Below are positions 1 through 7,732 of a stretch of 9,908 bases of DNA, one piece after another. Numbering within the stretch: the stretch's first letter is position 1; each line of letters opens with the position of its first letter. A program made the translations under genes and the position numbers. Below the pieces are notes generated by a model. The model made no database searches, was not told the DNA's origin, and worked only from the letters and a program-made list of their open reading frames with translations. Source of the stretch: Roseburia sp. (GTDB taxonomy: Bacteria > Bacillota > Clostridia > Lachnospirales > Lachnospiraceae); NCBI GenBank assembly GCA_017621905.1, contig JAGASC010000166.1, positions 1-9,908 on the forward strand, written 5' to 3'.

Positions 1-569
1 ATGGTATCGCATCGGTTTTGAACAGAAATTATACCGAGAATTTTGCATTACTTCGATATGCCATGGGAGGCAGTAGTTTGATCGTTGATTGGTATCCCAG
101 AACTCTATGGGAGTTTGAACCGAGCCATTTTGTCGCGCATAGGGGATATTGTTATCGAGCATGGAGTGAAACAATGACAAAAGGGTTGAACCGTCTGATA
201 GAGGCAGGGTTTCGTCCTCATATCAAGGCATTTGTGTGGATGCAGGGGGAAGCCGATGCAGATCGGGAAAATGCTGCTGTGCGATACCCGGATTACTTGC
301 GTGCATTGGTGGATTGTGTCCGTGCAGAGTTTCGGGACGAACAGCTCCCGGTTGTGATTGGCGAAATTGCGACAGAAACATCTAAACATCCCTGGTCGGA
401 TATGGTACGTGCTGCACAGAAGCAGGTTGCCGAAGAGGATGAAAATATCTGTTTGGTGACAACAAAAGATATTCCTATTGGTTCTGATGGTGCACACTTT
501 GATGGCATTTCGGATTTGCGTTTGGGAAAAAGATTTGGAGAAGTACTTGCTTCCATCATTTCTGTATAA
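1..569 (+). CDS. SASA/CE6-type carbohydrate O-acetylesterase, C-terminal part (5' truncated by window edge)
   Basis: The reading frame is already open at the left edge (first full codon at 3), so the TTG at 18 is not the real start; 188 residues are visible. The protein resembles the sialate O-acetylesterase/CE6 acetylxylan esterase superfamily (SGNH fold), whose members remove acetyl groups from sugars. Visible family marks are a GGSSL-type block near the start, the WMQGEADAD block that carries the conserved QGE motif, and a C-terminal SDGAHFDG block that supplies the catalytic Asp-x-x-His. The N-terminal block with the nucleophilic serine (usually GQSN) would lie upstream of the window. Without the true N-terminus I cannot say whether it is secreted. 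It is followed after 48 bp by another SGNH esterase on the same strand and is probably the upstream gene of the same operon. The substrate is not known; acetylated plant glycan is an inference from the neighbours. Confidence 0.85.
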   Translation, partial: GIASVLNRNYTENFALLRYAMGGSSLIVDWYPRTLWEFEPSHFVAHRGYCYRAWSETMTKGLNRLIEAGFRPHIKAFVWMQGEADADRENAAVRYPDYLRALVDCVRAEFRDEQLPVVIGEIATETSKHPWSDMVRAAQKQVAEEDENICLVTTKDIPIGSDGAHFDGISDLRLGKRFGEVLASIISV

Positions 570-617
570 ACGGGTATTCATTAAAAACAAAGAAATAGCA
601 GTTAAGAGGGCAATGAT

Positions 618-1348
618 ATGAATATATTAAAAAAAATTATTGCAAAGAAAAATGATGTAAAAGGCGCAAAACCAATTACAATCGCATTTTTGGCGATAGT
701 GTTACGCAAGGCTGTTTTGAGCTTTACAAAACAGGAGAAAGAAGCTTTGAAACGGAGTTCCGTGTGGAAGAAGGTTACCACACAAAATTTCGCGACATAC
801 TTCAAATGCTTTATCCAAGTGTTCCGATCAATATGATATATGCAGGAATAAGCGGTGATAATGCACCGGGCGGTCTGTTGCGTGTGGAAAGAGATGTTTG
901 TGTATATAAACCGGATTTAACGGTTGTGTGCTTTGGGCTTAATGATTGCTGTAGAGGAATAAAAAACCTGGATGCATATAAAGAAGCTATAAAGGATATC
1001 ATAGTCAAACTTAGGGAATGTGGAACAGAAATCATATTTATGACACCTAATCTTATGGCAGATTCTGTAAGTGACGAAGTAACAGATTCCTATACCAGAG
1101 AGGCTTATGCAAATATGATAAAATCCAGCGAAGGTTCTCTCGAGAAATACGTTGAAGCAGCAAAAAAAATATGCAAGGCAGAAAATGTTGAAATTTGTGA
1201 TTGCTATAAAATATGGAAGACGTTGAAAGAAAATGAGGTTGATACTACACGCCTTCTCTCAAACAGAATCAATCATCCTACAGAGAAAATGAACTGGCTC
1301 TTTGCCATGAAACTGATAGAAAAAATATTTGAGGAGGAAATCATATGA
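618..1348 (+). pseudogene. SGNH/GDSL-family esterase, interrupted by a one-base frameshift
   Basis: An ATG at 618 follows AAGAGGG (604-610) and encodes 25 residues ending in ITIAFL. The continuation GDSVTQGCFELYKTGE, the catalytic block I of SGNH hydrolases, lies in the -1 frame from 692. That frame stays open to 1348 but has no good start of its own before the GTG at 764, which lies after the catalytic block. The break falls at a T5-GG run (687-693); adding one base restores a 243-residue protein. In restored numbering it has Ser28 of block I, SGDNAPGG near residue 79, GLND with Asn109, and NHP with His220. No Asp sits three residues before that His, which is unusual. The stop overlaps the ATG of the isomerase gene as ATGA, so the pair is probably translationally coupled. 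The break may be a real inactivation or a homopolymer sequencing error. Frame 2 downstream has not decayed, which favours an error or a very recent event. The likely role is deacetylation of oligosaccharides. Confidence 0.8.
687..694 (+). other. Frameshift site in SGNH esterase gene
   Basis: Five T (687-691) then GG (692-693) and C. Upstream codons read GCA TTT TTG in the frame of the ATG at 618; the downstream catalytic block reads GGC GAT AGT from 692. One extra T or G here gives AFFGDSV or AFLGDSV without a gap. A -1 ribosomal slip on A_TTT_TTG would also give AFLGDS, but the re-pairing is imperfect. Confidence 0.8.
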
Positions 1349-1923
1349 AGTTAGTAAAAGACAAAAAAATAGTTGTAGGTGCAGATTTTGCAGGTTATCC
1401 ACTTAAGGAAGCAGTTTGTGAACACCTCAGAAATAAGGGATGGGAAATTACAGACATGGGTGTTAAGGCTGATTCGGATTCCAACGATACTGATTTGATG
1501 TTCCACAGGGTAGGACTTCGCGTAGGTGCGATGATTTCAGAGGGTGAATTTGAAAGAGCACTTCTGTTCTGTGGCACAGGTATGGGAATACATATTGCAG
1601 CAAGCAAGTGTCCTCATGTGCACGCAGGAGTCGTTGAAAGTGTACCTGCAGCACTTCGTGCAATTACCGGTAACGGGGTAAACGTGCTTGCAATGGGTGC
1701 CTTCTATGTGGCACCGGCAATGGGCTGCGATATTGCAGACGCATATCTTAATGCAGAACTCGGCAGTGGATATGAGTGGTGGAAGAATTTTTATGAGTTT
1801 CACAAGCTTGCCATTGATGAGCTGGAAGCCTTTGATTATGAGGAATACAAAGAGAATGGTTATAAGGTAAATAAGCTGGGTGATTTCCCGTTGGAGCTGG
1901 AGATAAAACCGGAAAATGTTTAA
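1345..1923 (+). CDS. RpiB/LacA/LacB-family sugar-phosphate isomerase, variant active site
   Basis: A 192-residue protein with GAGGAGG at 1331-1337, seven bases before its ATG. The N-terminal VGADFAGYPLKE matches the phosphate-binding block of ribose-5-phosphate isomerase B (usually SDHAG), and FCGTGMG holds Cys76 at the place of the catalytic Cys. The block GNGVNVLAMGA aligns with HNDANVLALGA of classical RpiB: the His used for ring opening of furanose substrates is replaced by Gly109, and the His of DHAG is Phe. This suggests an open-chain or otherwise different sugar phosphate (a ketose or tetrose phosphate, say) rather than ribose 5-phosphate. Typical RpiB is about 150 residues; here about 40 extra residues rich in Trp, Tyr and Glu follow (from about 140). 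A cytoplasmic enzyme. Its ATG overlaps the stop of the esterase gene. Its place among rhamnosidase and esterase genes suggests a step in catabolism of the released sugar, but rhamnose's usual pathway does not need an RpiB. Confidence 0.88.
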   Translation: MKLVKDKKIVVGADFAGYPLKEAVCEHLRNKGWEITDMGVKADSDSNDTDLMFHRVGLRVGAMISEGEFERALLFCGTGMGIHIAASKCPHVHAGVVESVPAALRAITGNGVNVLAMGAFYVAPAMGCDIADAYLNAELGSGYEWWKNFYEFHKLAIDELEAFDYEEYKENGYKVNKLGDFPLELEIKPENV

Positions 1924-1932
1924 GGTGAGATA

Positions 1933-1992
1933 ATGAAAAGTCCGGCATTCGAAGATTTAAATCTGCTAAAAGAGGAGGTTTTTGAATCGTGA
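1933..1992 (+). CDS. Possible 19-codon ORF coupled to the GH106-like gene
   Basis: In the gap between the isomerase stop and the glycosidase, an ATG at 1933 starts MKSPAFEDLNLLKEEVFES and its TGA at 1990-1992 overlaps the glycosidase GTG at 1989 (GTGA). AAGGTGAG lies just upstream at 1922-1929, giving a weak, close ribosome binding site. The ORF contains the strong AGGAGG used by the glycosidase. It could be a translated coupling peptide, the leftover N-terminus of a deleted gene, or chance. I do not recognise a family. Low confidence that a functional peptide is made. Confidence 0.3.
   Translation: MKSPAFEDLNLLKEEVFES
1973..1991 (+). promoter_or_regulatory. Ribosome binding site fixing a GTG start
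   Basis: AGGAGG at 1973-1978 lies 10 bases before GTG at 1989. No ATG in that frame lies nearby, and the protein resembles its family from the first residues after this GTG, so GTG is taken as the start. Confidence 0.75.
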
Positions 1993-4900
1993 ACATAGAA
2001 CAATTGAAACAGGAATTTGCATCGCCTTCTAATGCCTATCGCAGCAAGCCTTTCTGGGCTTGGAATGGTGAACTTCGTGGAGAAGAACTGATAAGACAGG
2101 CAAAAATCATGAAAGAAATGGGAATGGGAGGGTATTTCATGCACTCCAGGGCCGGCCTTATTACTGAGTATCTCAGTGAAGAGTGGTTTGAGCTGATCAA
2201 TGAGCTGGCGGATACAGCTCAATGCGATTGCATGGAGGCATGGCTGTATGATGAGGACAGATGGCCATCAGGGAGTGCAGGTGGAAAGGTAACCATTGAT
2301 CCCGGGTATCGTATGAAATCTTTGCGTGTTTATGAAATGTCTCCTGAAACATACGAGGCAGCAGAAGATACGTATGCTCTCTTTCTGGCAAAGATGGATG
2401 GAATCAATATGTGGGCATACAAAGAAATCGATAAAGAAACCGCAGATGTATCGGCTGTAATTGTACAGGTAGAATCAGAAATATCCATTGGAGTTTCGGA
2501 TATTCCAGGAGAATGGAAAGTTCTGCGTTTCGCCATAGATCTCGACACTTGTAGCTCAAATTATAATGGGACTACATATCTTGACACCATGAGTCTTAAG
2601 GCGACAGAAAAATTTATTGAATTGACCCATGAGGAATATTCGCGTCATTGCGGTGATCGTTTAGGCAGAAGTATCAAGGGTATTTTTATAGACGAGCCGC
2701 ACAGAGGACACTGTCTTGATGATAGGCAGGAAGATGATGGTGTTATATCCTGCTCCATGTGCTGGACGGATGATATACTCGATGAATTTAAAAAAAGATA
2801 TGGCTATGATGCCCGTCCGATAATTCCAGAGTTGTATTATCGCTTTAAGGGAGAAAAGGTAGCACAAATCAAGCTGCATTATATTGATTTGGCAAATAAT
2901 CTATTTATTGAAAGATTTGTCAAGCCTATCAATGAGTGGTGTGAGGATCATAATATTATTTTAACCGGACATGCATTACACGAAAATTCTCTTATGAACC
3001 AGACTGTACCGAATGGATCAGTGATGCGCTTTTATGAGCATATGGGATATCCGGGCGTGGACTATTTAGGAGAACATGGGCGAGAGTATTGGATTGTCAA
3101 GCAGTTATCCTCTGCAGCAAGGCAGTTGGGAAAAAAATGGTTACTTTCAGAGCTTTACGGTTGTATTGGCTGGCAGTCTGATTTTAAATCCCACAAGACG
3201 GTGGGAGACTGGCAGGCATTGTTAGGCATTAATCTGCGCTGCCCACATCTGTCCTGGTATACCATGGAAGGGGAAGCAAAACGTGATTATCCTGCATCTA
3301 TTTTACACCAGTCGCCTTGGTATCATGATTATGCCGCGGTGGAGGATTACTTTGCACGTTTTGGTCTTGTTATATCTGAGGGCAAGCCGACCTGTGACGT
3401 TCTGGTTTTGAATCCTATCGAATCGGTCTGGTGCCAGGCATATGCCGGATGGGCTAAATGGATATATAATTCATCACCGGATATTGAACCTTATGAAGAA
3501 CGTTATGAAAGGCTTTGTAATATGCTCCTCGGAAATCAAATTGACTTTGATTACGGAGAAGAGCAGATGATGGAAGTTATAGGCTCTGTGAAAAGAGATG
3601 CAGAGGGACATGTTGTTCTTTGTGTAGGCGAGCAATGCTATCGAACAGTGCTTGTGGGAAATATGCTTACTATCCGTCCCAACACTTTGTCTCTTCTGGA
3701 AAAATTTATAGATATGGGAGGAAGTGTTATCTTTGCAGGAGAAGTTCCTGACTATGTGGATGCGGCACTTTCTGATGCGGCACGGAATTTAAGTAATCGG
3801 GGTATTTGTGTTCCATTTGAGGAAGAAGCAATTATTTCAGCGATTAGAAGTACATCAAATGAATATATTTCAGTCATCAATGCAAGTGGAAATACAGAAA
3901 AAGATATATTGGTTCAGGTTAGGAAAGATTTTGGTGGGAAAGGCTATGCAATCGTTTTGTTAAATACAGATCGTAATCGTGCTAAGAATGACCTTCTGTT
4001 GTCTTTTAAAGTGCCTTCCGGATATCAGCTTCAAGAATGGGATTTTGAAGATGGAACACGCTGGAATGCAAACAAGCTGGTTAGACAGGCGGATCAGATG
4101 ATATCTATTTCATTGTCTTTAGAGGCTGCCGGAACACGCTGCTTTATATTAACATTGTCAGATGAAAAAAATATTCCGGAAACCAGGGAATATGAAACTC
4201 TCGTTGAAACTGTGATAGACGGTGAGTTTTCTTATAGTATGGATGAAAAAAACGTCTGTGTTCTTGATTGGGTTAAGTGGCGTTGGAAGGGATGTGTCTT
4301 TTCGGAAGAAAAGGAAGTGCTGAAGGCGGATCGTGCTGTGCGTGACTCCATCGGATTGGAATATAGAGGCGGTCAAATGCTTCAGCCCTGGTTTGCCAAG
4401 CTTCATGATACGCAAAAGTATGGTGAACTGGAACTGGAATACGAATTTGAGATTGAAAAACTTCCCGAAGGTGATGTGTATCTTGCCGGTGAGCGTCCGG
4501 AGCTAAATATCTATAAGATAAATGGAGTTGTGCTTTCCAATGAGAATAGGAATGATTTTTGGATTGATGACTGTTTTAAGAAAATGAAGATTCCTGAGGG
4601 TACACTGAAAACTGGAAGAAATATTGTAGCTGTTAATGTAGATTTTATGTGTACTACTAACATCGAGGCATTATACTTGATTGGCGATTTTGGAGTTTCC
4701 ATTGATGGACGGCGACGTGTACTTGTGGATTTACCTAAGACGATTGGCTACAGGAACTATGAGGACTATAATCTGCCTTTTTATACAGGTAGTATGACGT
4801 TTCATCTGACTCCTGATATGTATAGAGGTAAGCTGGATATTTCTTCGGGTGATCGCATTGTACTCTCTCCATTGGATTTTACCGGTGGCTGTGCCAAAGT

Positions 4901-5177
4901 GACAACTTTGGGTAAAACAACAGTGCTCGGGTGGGATCCATACGAAGCGGATGTTACCGAAGCGGTAAGAGCTGCAGAACCGATTGATGTAACAATTGTA
5001 GGAACAAGAAGAAATGTATTTGGCCCTCTCCATCAAGTTCCCAAGTTGGTACAACCTCATGGACCTGCCAGCTTTCACACAAAGGGCGAGAAATGGACGG
5101 ATGATTATAGCCTGTTTGATAGTGGTCTAAGGGGCATTGCATTAAAAATTAAAAAAGACATTGTTAGAGGACTTTGA
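1989..5177 (+). CDS. GH106-like glycoside hydrolase (probable alpha-L-rhamnosidase or related), cytoplasmic
   Basis: A 1062-residue protein without a signal peptide. The N-terminal half matches the GH106-type catalytic region: KPFWAWNGEL (20-29), MGGYFMHSRAGL (46-57), AWLYDEDRWPSG (84-95), FIDEPH (233-238) and LSELYG (386-391). Glu236 and Glu388 are acidic residues in conserved-looking blocks and are my candidates for catalysis; this is not proven. About residues 550-630 look like an alpha/beta segment of the kind found after the barrel in large glycosidases. The C-terminal third has beta-sandwich character (ELEYEFEIEKLPEGDVYLAG around 817, and a final block with TIVGTRRNVFGPLHQVP). Known GH106 members cleave alpha-L-rhamnose linkages in pectin, but many clostridial relatives are uncharacterised, so another deoxysugar or uronic acid linkage is possible. 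It lies 65 bp after the isomerase and 32 bp before a GH78 gene, in the same direction. With two putative rhamnosidases side by side, complementary linkage specificity is a fair inference. Confidence 0.82.
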   Translation: MNIEQLKQEFASPSNAYRSKPFWAWNGELRGEELIRQAKIMKEMGMGGYFMHSRAGLITEYLSEEWFELINELADTAQCDCMEAWLYDEDRWPSGSAGGKVTIDPGYRMKSLRVYEMSPETYEAAEDTYALFLAKMDGINMWAYKEIDKETADVSAVIVQVESEISIGVSDIPGEWKVLRFAIDLDTCSSNYNGTTYLDTMSLKATEKFIELTHEEYSRHCGDRLGRSIKGIFIDEPHRGHCLDDRQEDDGVISCSMCWTDDILDEFKKRYGYDARPIIPELYYRFKGEKVAQIKLHYIDLANNLFIERFVKPINEWCEDHNIILTGHALHENSLMNQTVPNGSVMRFYEHMGYPGVDYLGEHGREYWIVKQLSSAARQLGKKWLLSELYGCIGWQSDFKSHKTVGDWQALLGINLRCPHLSWYTMEGEAKRDYPASILHQSPWYHDYAAVEDYFARFGLVISEGKPTCDVLVLNPIESVWCQAYAGWAKWIYNSSPDIEPYEERYERLCNMLLGNQIDFDYGEEQMMEVIGSVKRDAEGHVVLCVGEQCYRTVLVGNMLTIRPNTLSLLEKFIDMGGSVIFAGEVPDYVDAALSDAARNLSNRGICVPFEEEAIISAIRSTSNEYISVINASGNTEKDILVQVRKDFGGKGYAIVLLNTDRNRAKNDLLLSFKVPSGYQLQEWDFEDGTRWNANKLVRQADQMISISLSLEAAGTRCFILTLSDEKNIPETREYETLVETVIDGEFSYSMDEKNVCVLDWVKWRWKGCVFSEEKEVLKADRAVRDSIGLEYRGGQMLQPWFAKLHDTQKYGELELEYEFEIEKLPEGDVYLAGERPELNIYKINGVVLSNENRNDFWIDDCFKKMKIPEGTLKTGRNIVAVNVDFMCTTNIEALYLIGDFGVSIDGRRRVLVDLPKTIGYRNYEDYNLPFYTGSMTFHLTPDMYRGKLDISSGDRIVLSPLDFTGGCAKVTTLGKTTVLGWDPYEADVTEAVRAAEPIDVTIVGTRRNVFGPLHQVPKLVQPHGPASFHTKGEKWTDDYSLFDSGLRGIALKIKKDIVRGL

Positions 5178-5209
5178 AATGAAGCCGGAATAGGTAGAAG
5201 GAGATACAT

Positions 5210-7732
5210 ATGTATTTTAAGGTAAAATACCTTGCCGTGGATGGTGACACAAATTATGGCAGCGTAACAGACAATCCGACCCCGGTTTTTTCCTGGGCGG
5301 CGGAGCATTCGGAGAATGGGAAATATCAATCAGCCTATCGGTTGACCGTGAGAACAGAAGAAAAACTGAAATGGGACAGCGGCTGGATTTCGGATAAAAG
5401 CCAATCAGCTGTGTATGCCGGTGAGTCGTTAAAGACCGGTGAAGAATTGTTCTGGACAGTGCAGATCAAAGATAATGACGGAAATGAAAGCACCACAGAC
5501 GAAAATTTCTTTGTGGCTGTTTTCATGGAGGTTTGGACAGCAGAGTGGATTACAACACCCTGGGATACAGAGAGAGAGGCGAAGTACTTCCGTAAACAGA
5601 TTGCTATTGAGAGAGAAGTAAAGAAAGCATATCTGTATATATGCGGAATTGGTTATCAGTACGTTACACTGAATGGCCTTGAGGTGGACGACGCATATCT
5701 GCAACCTGCCATTTCCAATTATGCAAAGCATTGCTATTATGTGACTTTGCCGGTAAAGGATATGCTTCATGTGGGAGACAATGTTCTTGAGGTCGTGATT
5801 GGAGAGGGGTGGAGAAGAAACAATGGCGAATATTTAAAGTATGTTCCCAGAACAGTGGAATTTTTTGGGCAACCAAAGCTGACTGCAGAATTGTGTGTAG
5901 AGTATGATAACGGTGAAATAGTACGGATTTCTACGGATGAAAGCTGGATGTGTGGACGTGGTCCTATTGTTTCAAGCAATCTTTTTGATGGGGAGATGCA
6001 TGATGAGCGGGTGAAAACGGAGTATACCCATCCGTCGGTTGTTGTAACGGAAGCACCTCCTGAGATGAAGGCGCAGACCATCCGCCCCATCAGGAACAAT
6101 GAGATACTTTTGCCGGTGGTAAAGACGAAAGTGGATAACGGGTATGTATTTGATTTTGGAACAAACATAGCCGGAATCGTGGAGGTCCTGATACCGGCGG
6201 AAATGCCCGAAGGAACAGAGGTAAAGATATACCATGTAGAAAATATTGCTCCGGATGGAAGTAAGGATGCAGAAACCATAAGAGATGCAAAAGCATTGGA
6301 TGTGTTTATATGTGGTGGAGAGAAGAAGAAACGGATATGGAGACCACGGTTTGTATACCATGGTTTTCGATATATCTATGTGGCGGGATGGCATGATATC
6401 CCGGAATCTCAAAATTTTAAGGCAATCGCTTTAAGTACAGATATTAAGAACAAAAGCTTTTTTAAATGTGGAAGCCCTGTAGTAAACCAAATTCAGGAAT
6501 GTATTCTTCAGACAGAAAAGAACAATCTGCATTCCATTGCAACTGACTGTCCGCAACGAGACGAGCGAATGGGATGGCTTAATGATACCACTGTGCGTTT
6601 TGAGGAAATGCCTTATAATTTTAACATGCGCAGGTTGTTTTCAAAGATTATGGATGACATTACTGCTGATCAATCCGCAGATGGAGCGATTACCTGTACA
6701 GCGCCTTACGTTTTCGGAAATCGTCCGGCGGATCCGGTAAGTTCCTCATTTCTGATTGCTGCGCTGGAGAACTATCTGCACTATGGAAGTATGGCAGATA
6801 TTGAGAAGCATTATGAGCATTTTGAAGCATGGAATGAATGTCTGAAGGCATACAGCGAGGATGGAATCGTGACATTTTCACATTATGGTGACTGGGCGGG
6901 TCCTGCAGATTGTTGTGTATCGATGGAAAACGCAGGTTCTGTTATGACACCAGGAATACTGATGTCTACCGGATATCATTATTATAATTACAAACTCCTG
7001 CAGAAATTTGCAGAAATCAGAAAGGATGTGCAGGCGGCAGAGTTAAATAAAAAAGAAGCAGAACGGGTACAGAAAGCCTTCCTGGAGAAATGGTGGAATG
7101 GGGAAACCGGCATAGTAGACAGTGGTTCTGCGGGCAGTCAGGCTTTTGCGTTATGGCTTGGCATATTGCCGAAGGAAAAGAGAGAACTTGCTGCAAAGGT
7201 AATGCATGAAGCAGTCGCAAAGGCTGGATATAGAATTACCACCGGAAACCTGAATACCAGATATGTGATGGATATGCTTGCCGAGTATGGGTATGTGGAT
7301 ACCGCGTGGAAGCTTATGACCAGAGAAGAATATCCTTCCTGGGGCTACATGCTGCAGAATGGTGCCACTACGGTGTGGGAGAGGTTTGAGTTTAAGCGCG
7401 GTTCCGGTATGAATTCTCATGACCACCCGATGTACGGTTCTGTGGGATACTGGCTGTACAGCCATATCGCAGGTATCAGGCCGGGAGAAGAAGGCTGGCA
7501 GAATTTTAAAATACAGCCTTATTTGCCGAAAAAACTACTGTATGCTGAGGCAGGTGTGGAAACACCATTTGGAATGATTTATCTCAAATGGCAGAAGCAG
7601 GCGGGTTATACGGATGTACTGCTGGATGTTCCCTTTGGGACGACTGCAGAGGTGAAACTGCCTTGGGGAGAACAGGTTGTAGCAGAAGCCGGATACCATA
7701 GTTTTCATCATCAAGAGGGGGAAAAATCATGA
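5210..7732 (+). CDS. GH78 alpha-L-rhamnosidase, cytoplasmic
   Basis: An 840-residue protein, typical size for family GH78; it hydrolyses terminal alpha-L-rhamnose from oligosaccharides or glycosides. AAGGAG at 5198-5203 lies six bases before the ATG. Domains in order: an FnIII-like N-terminal domain with DNPTPVFSW (21-29); the rhamnosidase N-terminal jelly roll (about 110-280) with WITTPWDTEREAKYFRK, LNGLEVDDAYLQP and IGEGWRRNNGEYL; a beta-domain (about 285-410); an (alpha/alpha)6 catalytic barrel (about 415-755); and a C-terminal beta-sandwich. The barrel carries the hallmark TDCPQRDERMGWLND (445-459), with Asp446, Asp451 and Glu452, and ATTVWERFE (719-727), with Glu724. These blocks hold the conserved acid/base residues of the family. 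No signal peptide is present, so the substrate should be imported first. Its stop overlaps the ATG of the next esterase gene as ATGA, implying coupled expression. Confidence 0.95.
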   Translation: MYFKVKYLAVDGDTNYGSVTDNPTPVFSWAAEHSENGKYQSAYRLTVRTEEKLKWDSGWISDKSQSAVYAGESLKTGEELFWTVQIKDNDGNESTTDENFFVAVFMEVWTAEWITTPWDTEREAKYFRKQIAIEREVKKAYLYICGIGYQYVTLNGLEVDDAYLQPAISNYAKHCYYVTLPVKDMLHVGDNVLEVVIGEGWRRNNGEYLKYVPRTVEFFGQPKLTAELCVEYDNGEIVRISTDESWMCGRGPIVSSNLFDGEMHDERVKTEYTHPSVVVTEAPPEMKAQTIRPIRNNEILLPVVKTKVDNGYVFDFGTNIAGIVEVLIPAEMPEGTEVKIYHVENIAPDGSKDAETIRDAKALDVFICGGEKKKRIWRPRFVYHGFRYIYVAGWHDIPESQNFKAIALSTDIKNKSFFKCGSPVVNQIQECILQTEKNNLHSIATDCPQRDERMGWLNDTTVRFEEMPYNFNMRRLFSKIMDDITADQSADGAITCTAPYVFGNRPADPVSSSFLIAALENYLHYGSMADIEKHYEHFEAWNECLKAYSEDGIVTFSHYGDWAGPADCCVSMENAGSVMTPGILMSTGYHYYNYKLLQKFAEIRKDVQAAELNKKEAERVQKAFLEKWWNGETGIVDSGSAGSQAFALWLGILPKEKRELAAKVMHEAVAKAGYRITTGNLNTRYVMDMLAEYGYVDTAWKLMTREEYPSWGYMLQNGATTVWERFEFKRGSGMNSHDHPMYGSVGYWLYSHIAGIRPGEEGWQNFKIQPYLPKKLLYAEAGVETPFGMIYLKWQKQAGYTDVLLDVPFGTTAEVKLPWGEQVVAEAGYHSFHHQEGEKS

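Noticed and set aside
18..569. TTG at 18 as the start of the first esterase
   Set aside because: The frame is open to the window edge and the protein lacks its N-terminal serine block, so it is a truncated gene and not one starting at 18.
105..590. Minus-strand ORF of 161 residues opposite the first esterase
   Set aside because: Cys/His-rich and low-likelihood composition, no family resemblance, and the opposite strand encodes clear SASA motifs.
764..1348. GTG at 764 as a genuine start of a short SGNH protein
   Set aside because: It would omit the GDS catalytic block, which is perfectly encoded just upstream in the same frame, and no ribosome binding site precedes it.
5767..6412. Long minus-strand ORFs inside the GH78 gene
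   Set aside because: Shadows of a continuous GH78 reading frame with all family motifs; no ribosome binding sites or recognisable domains.
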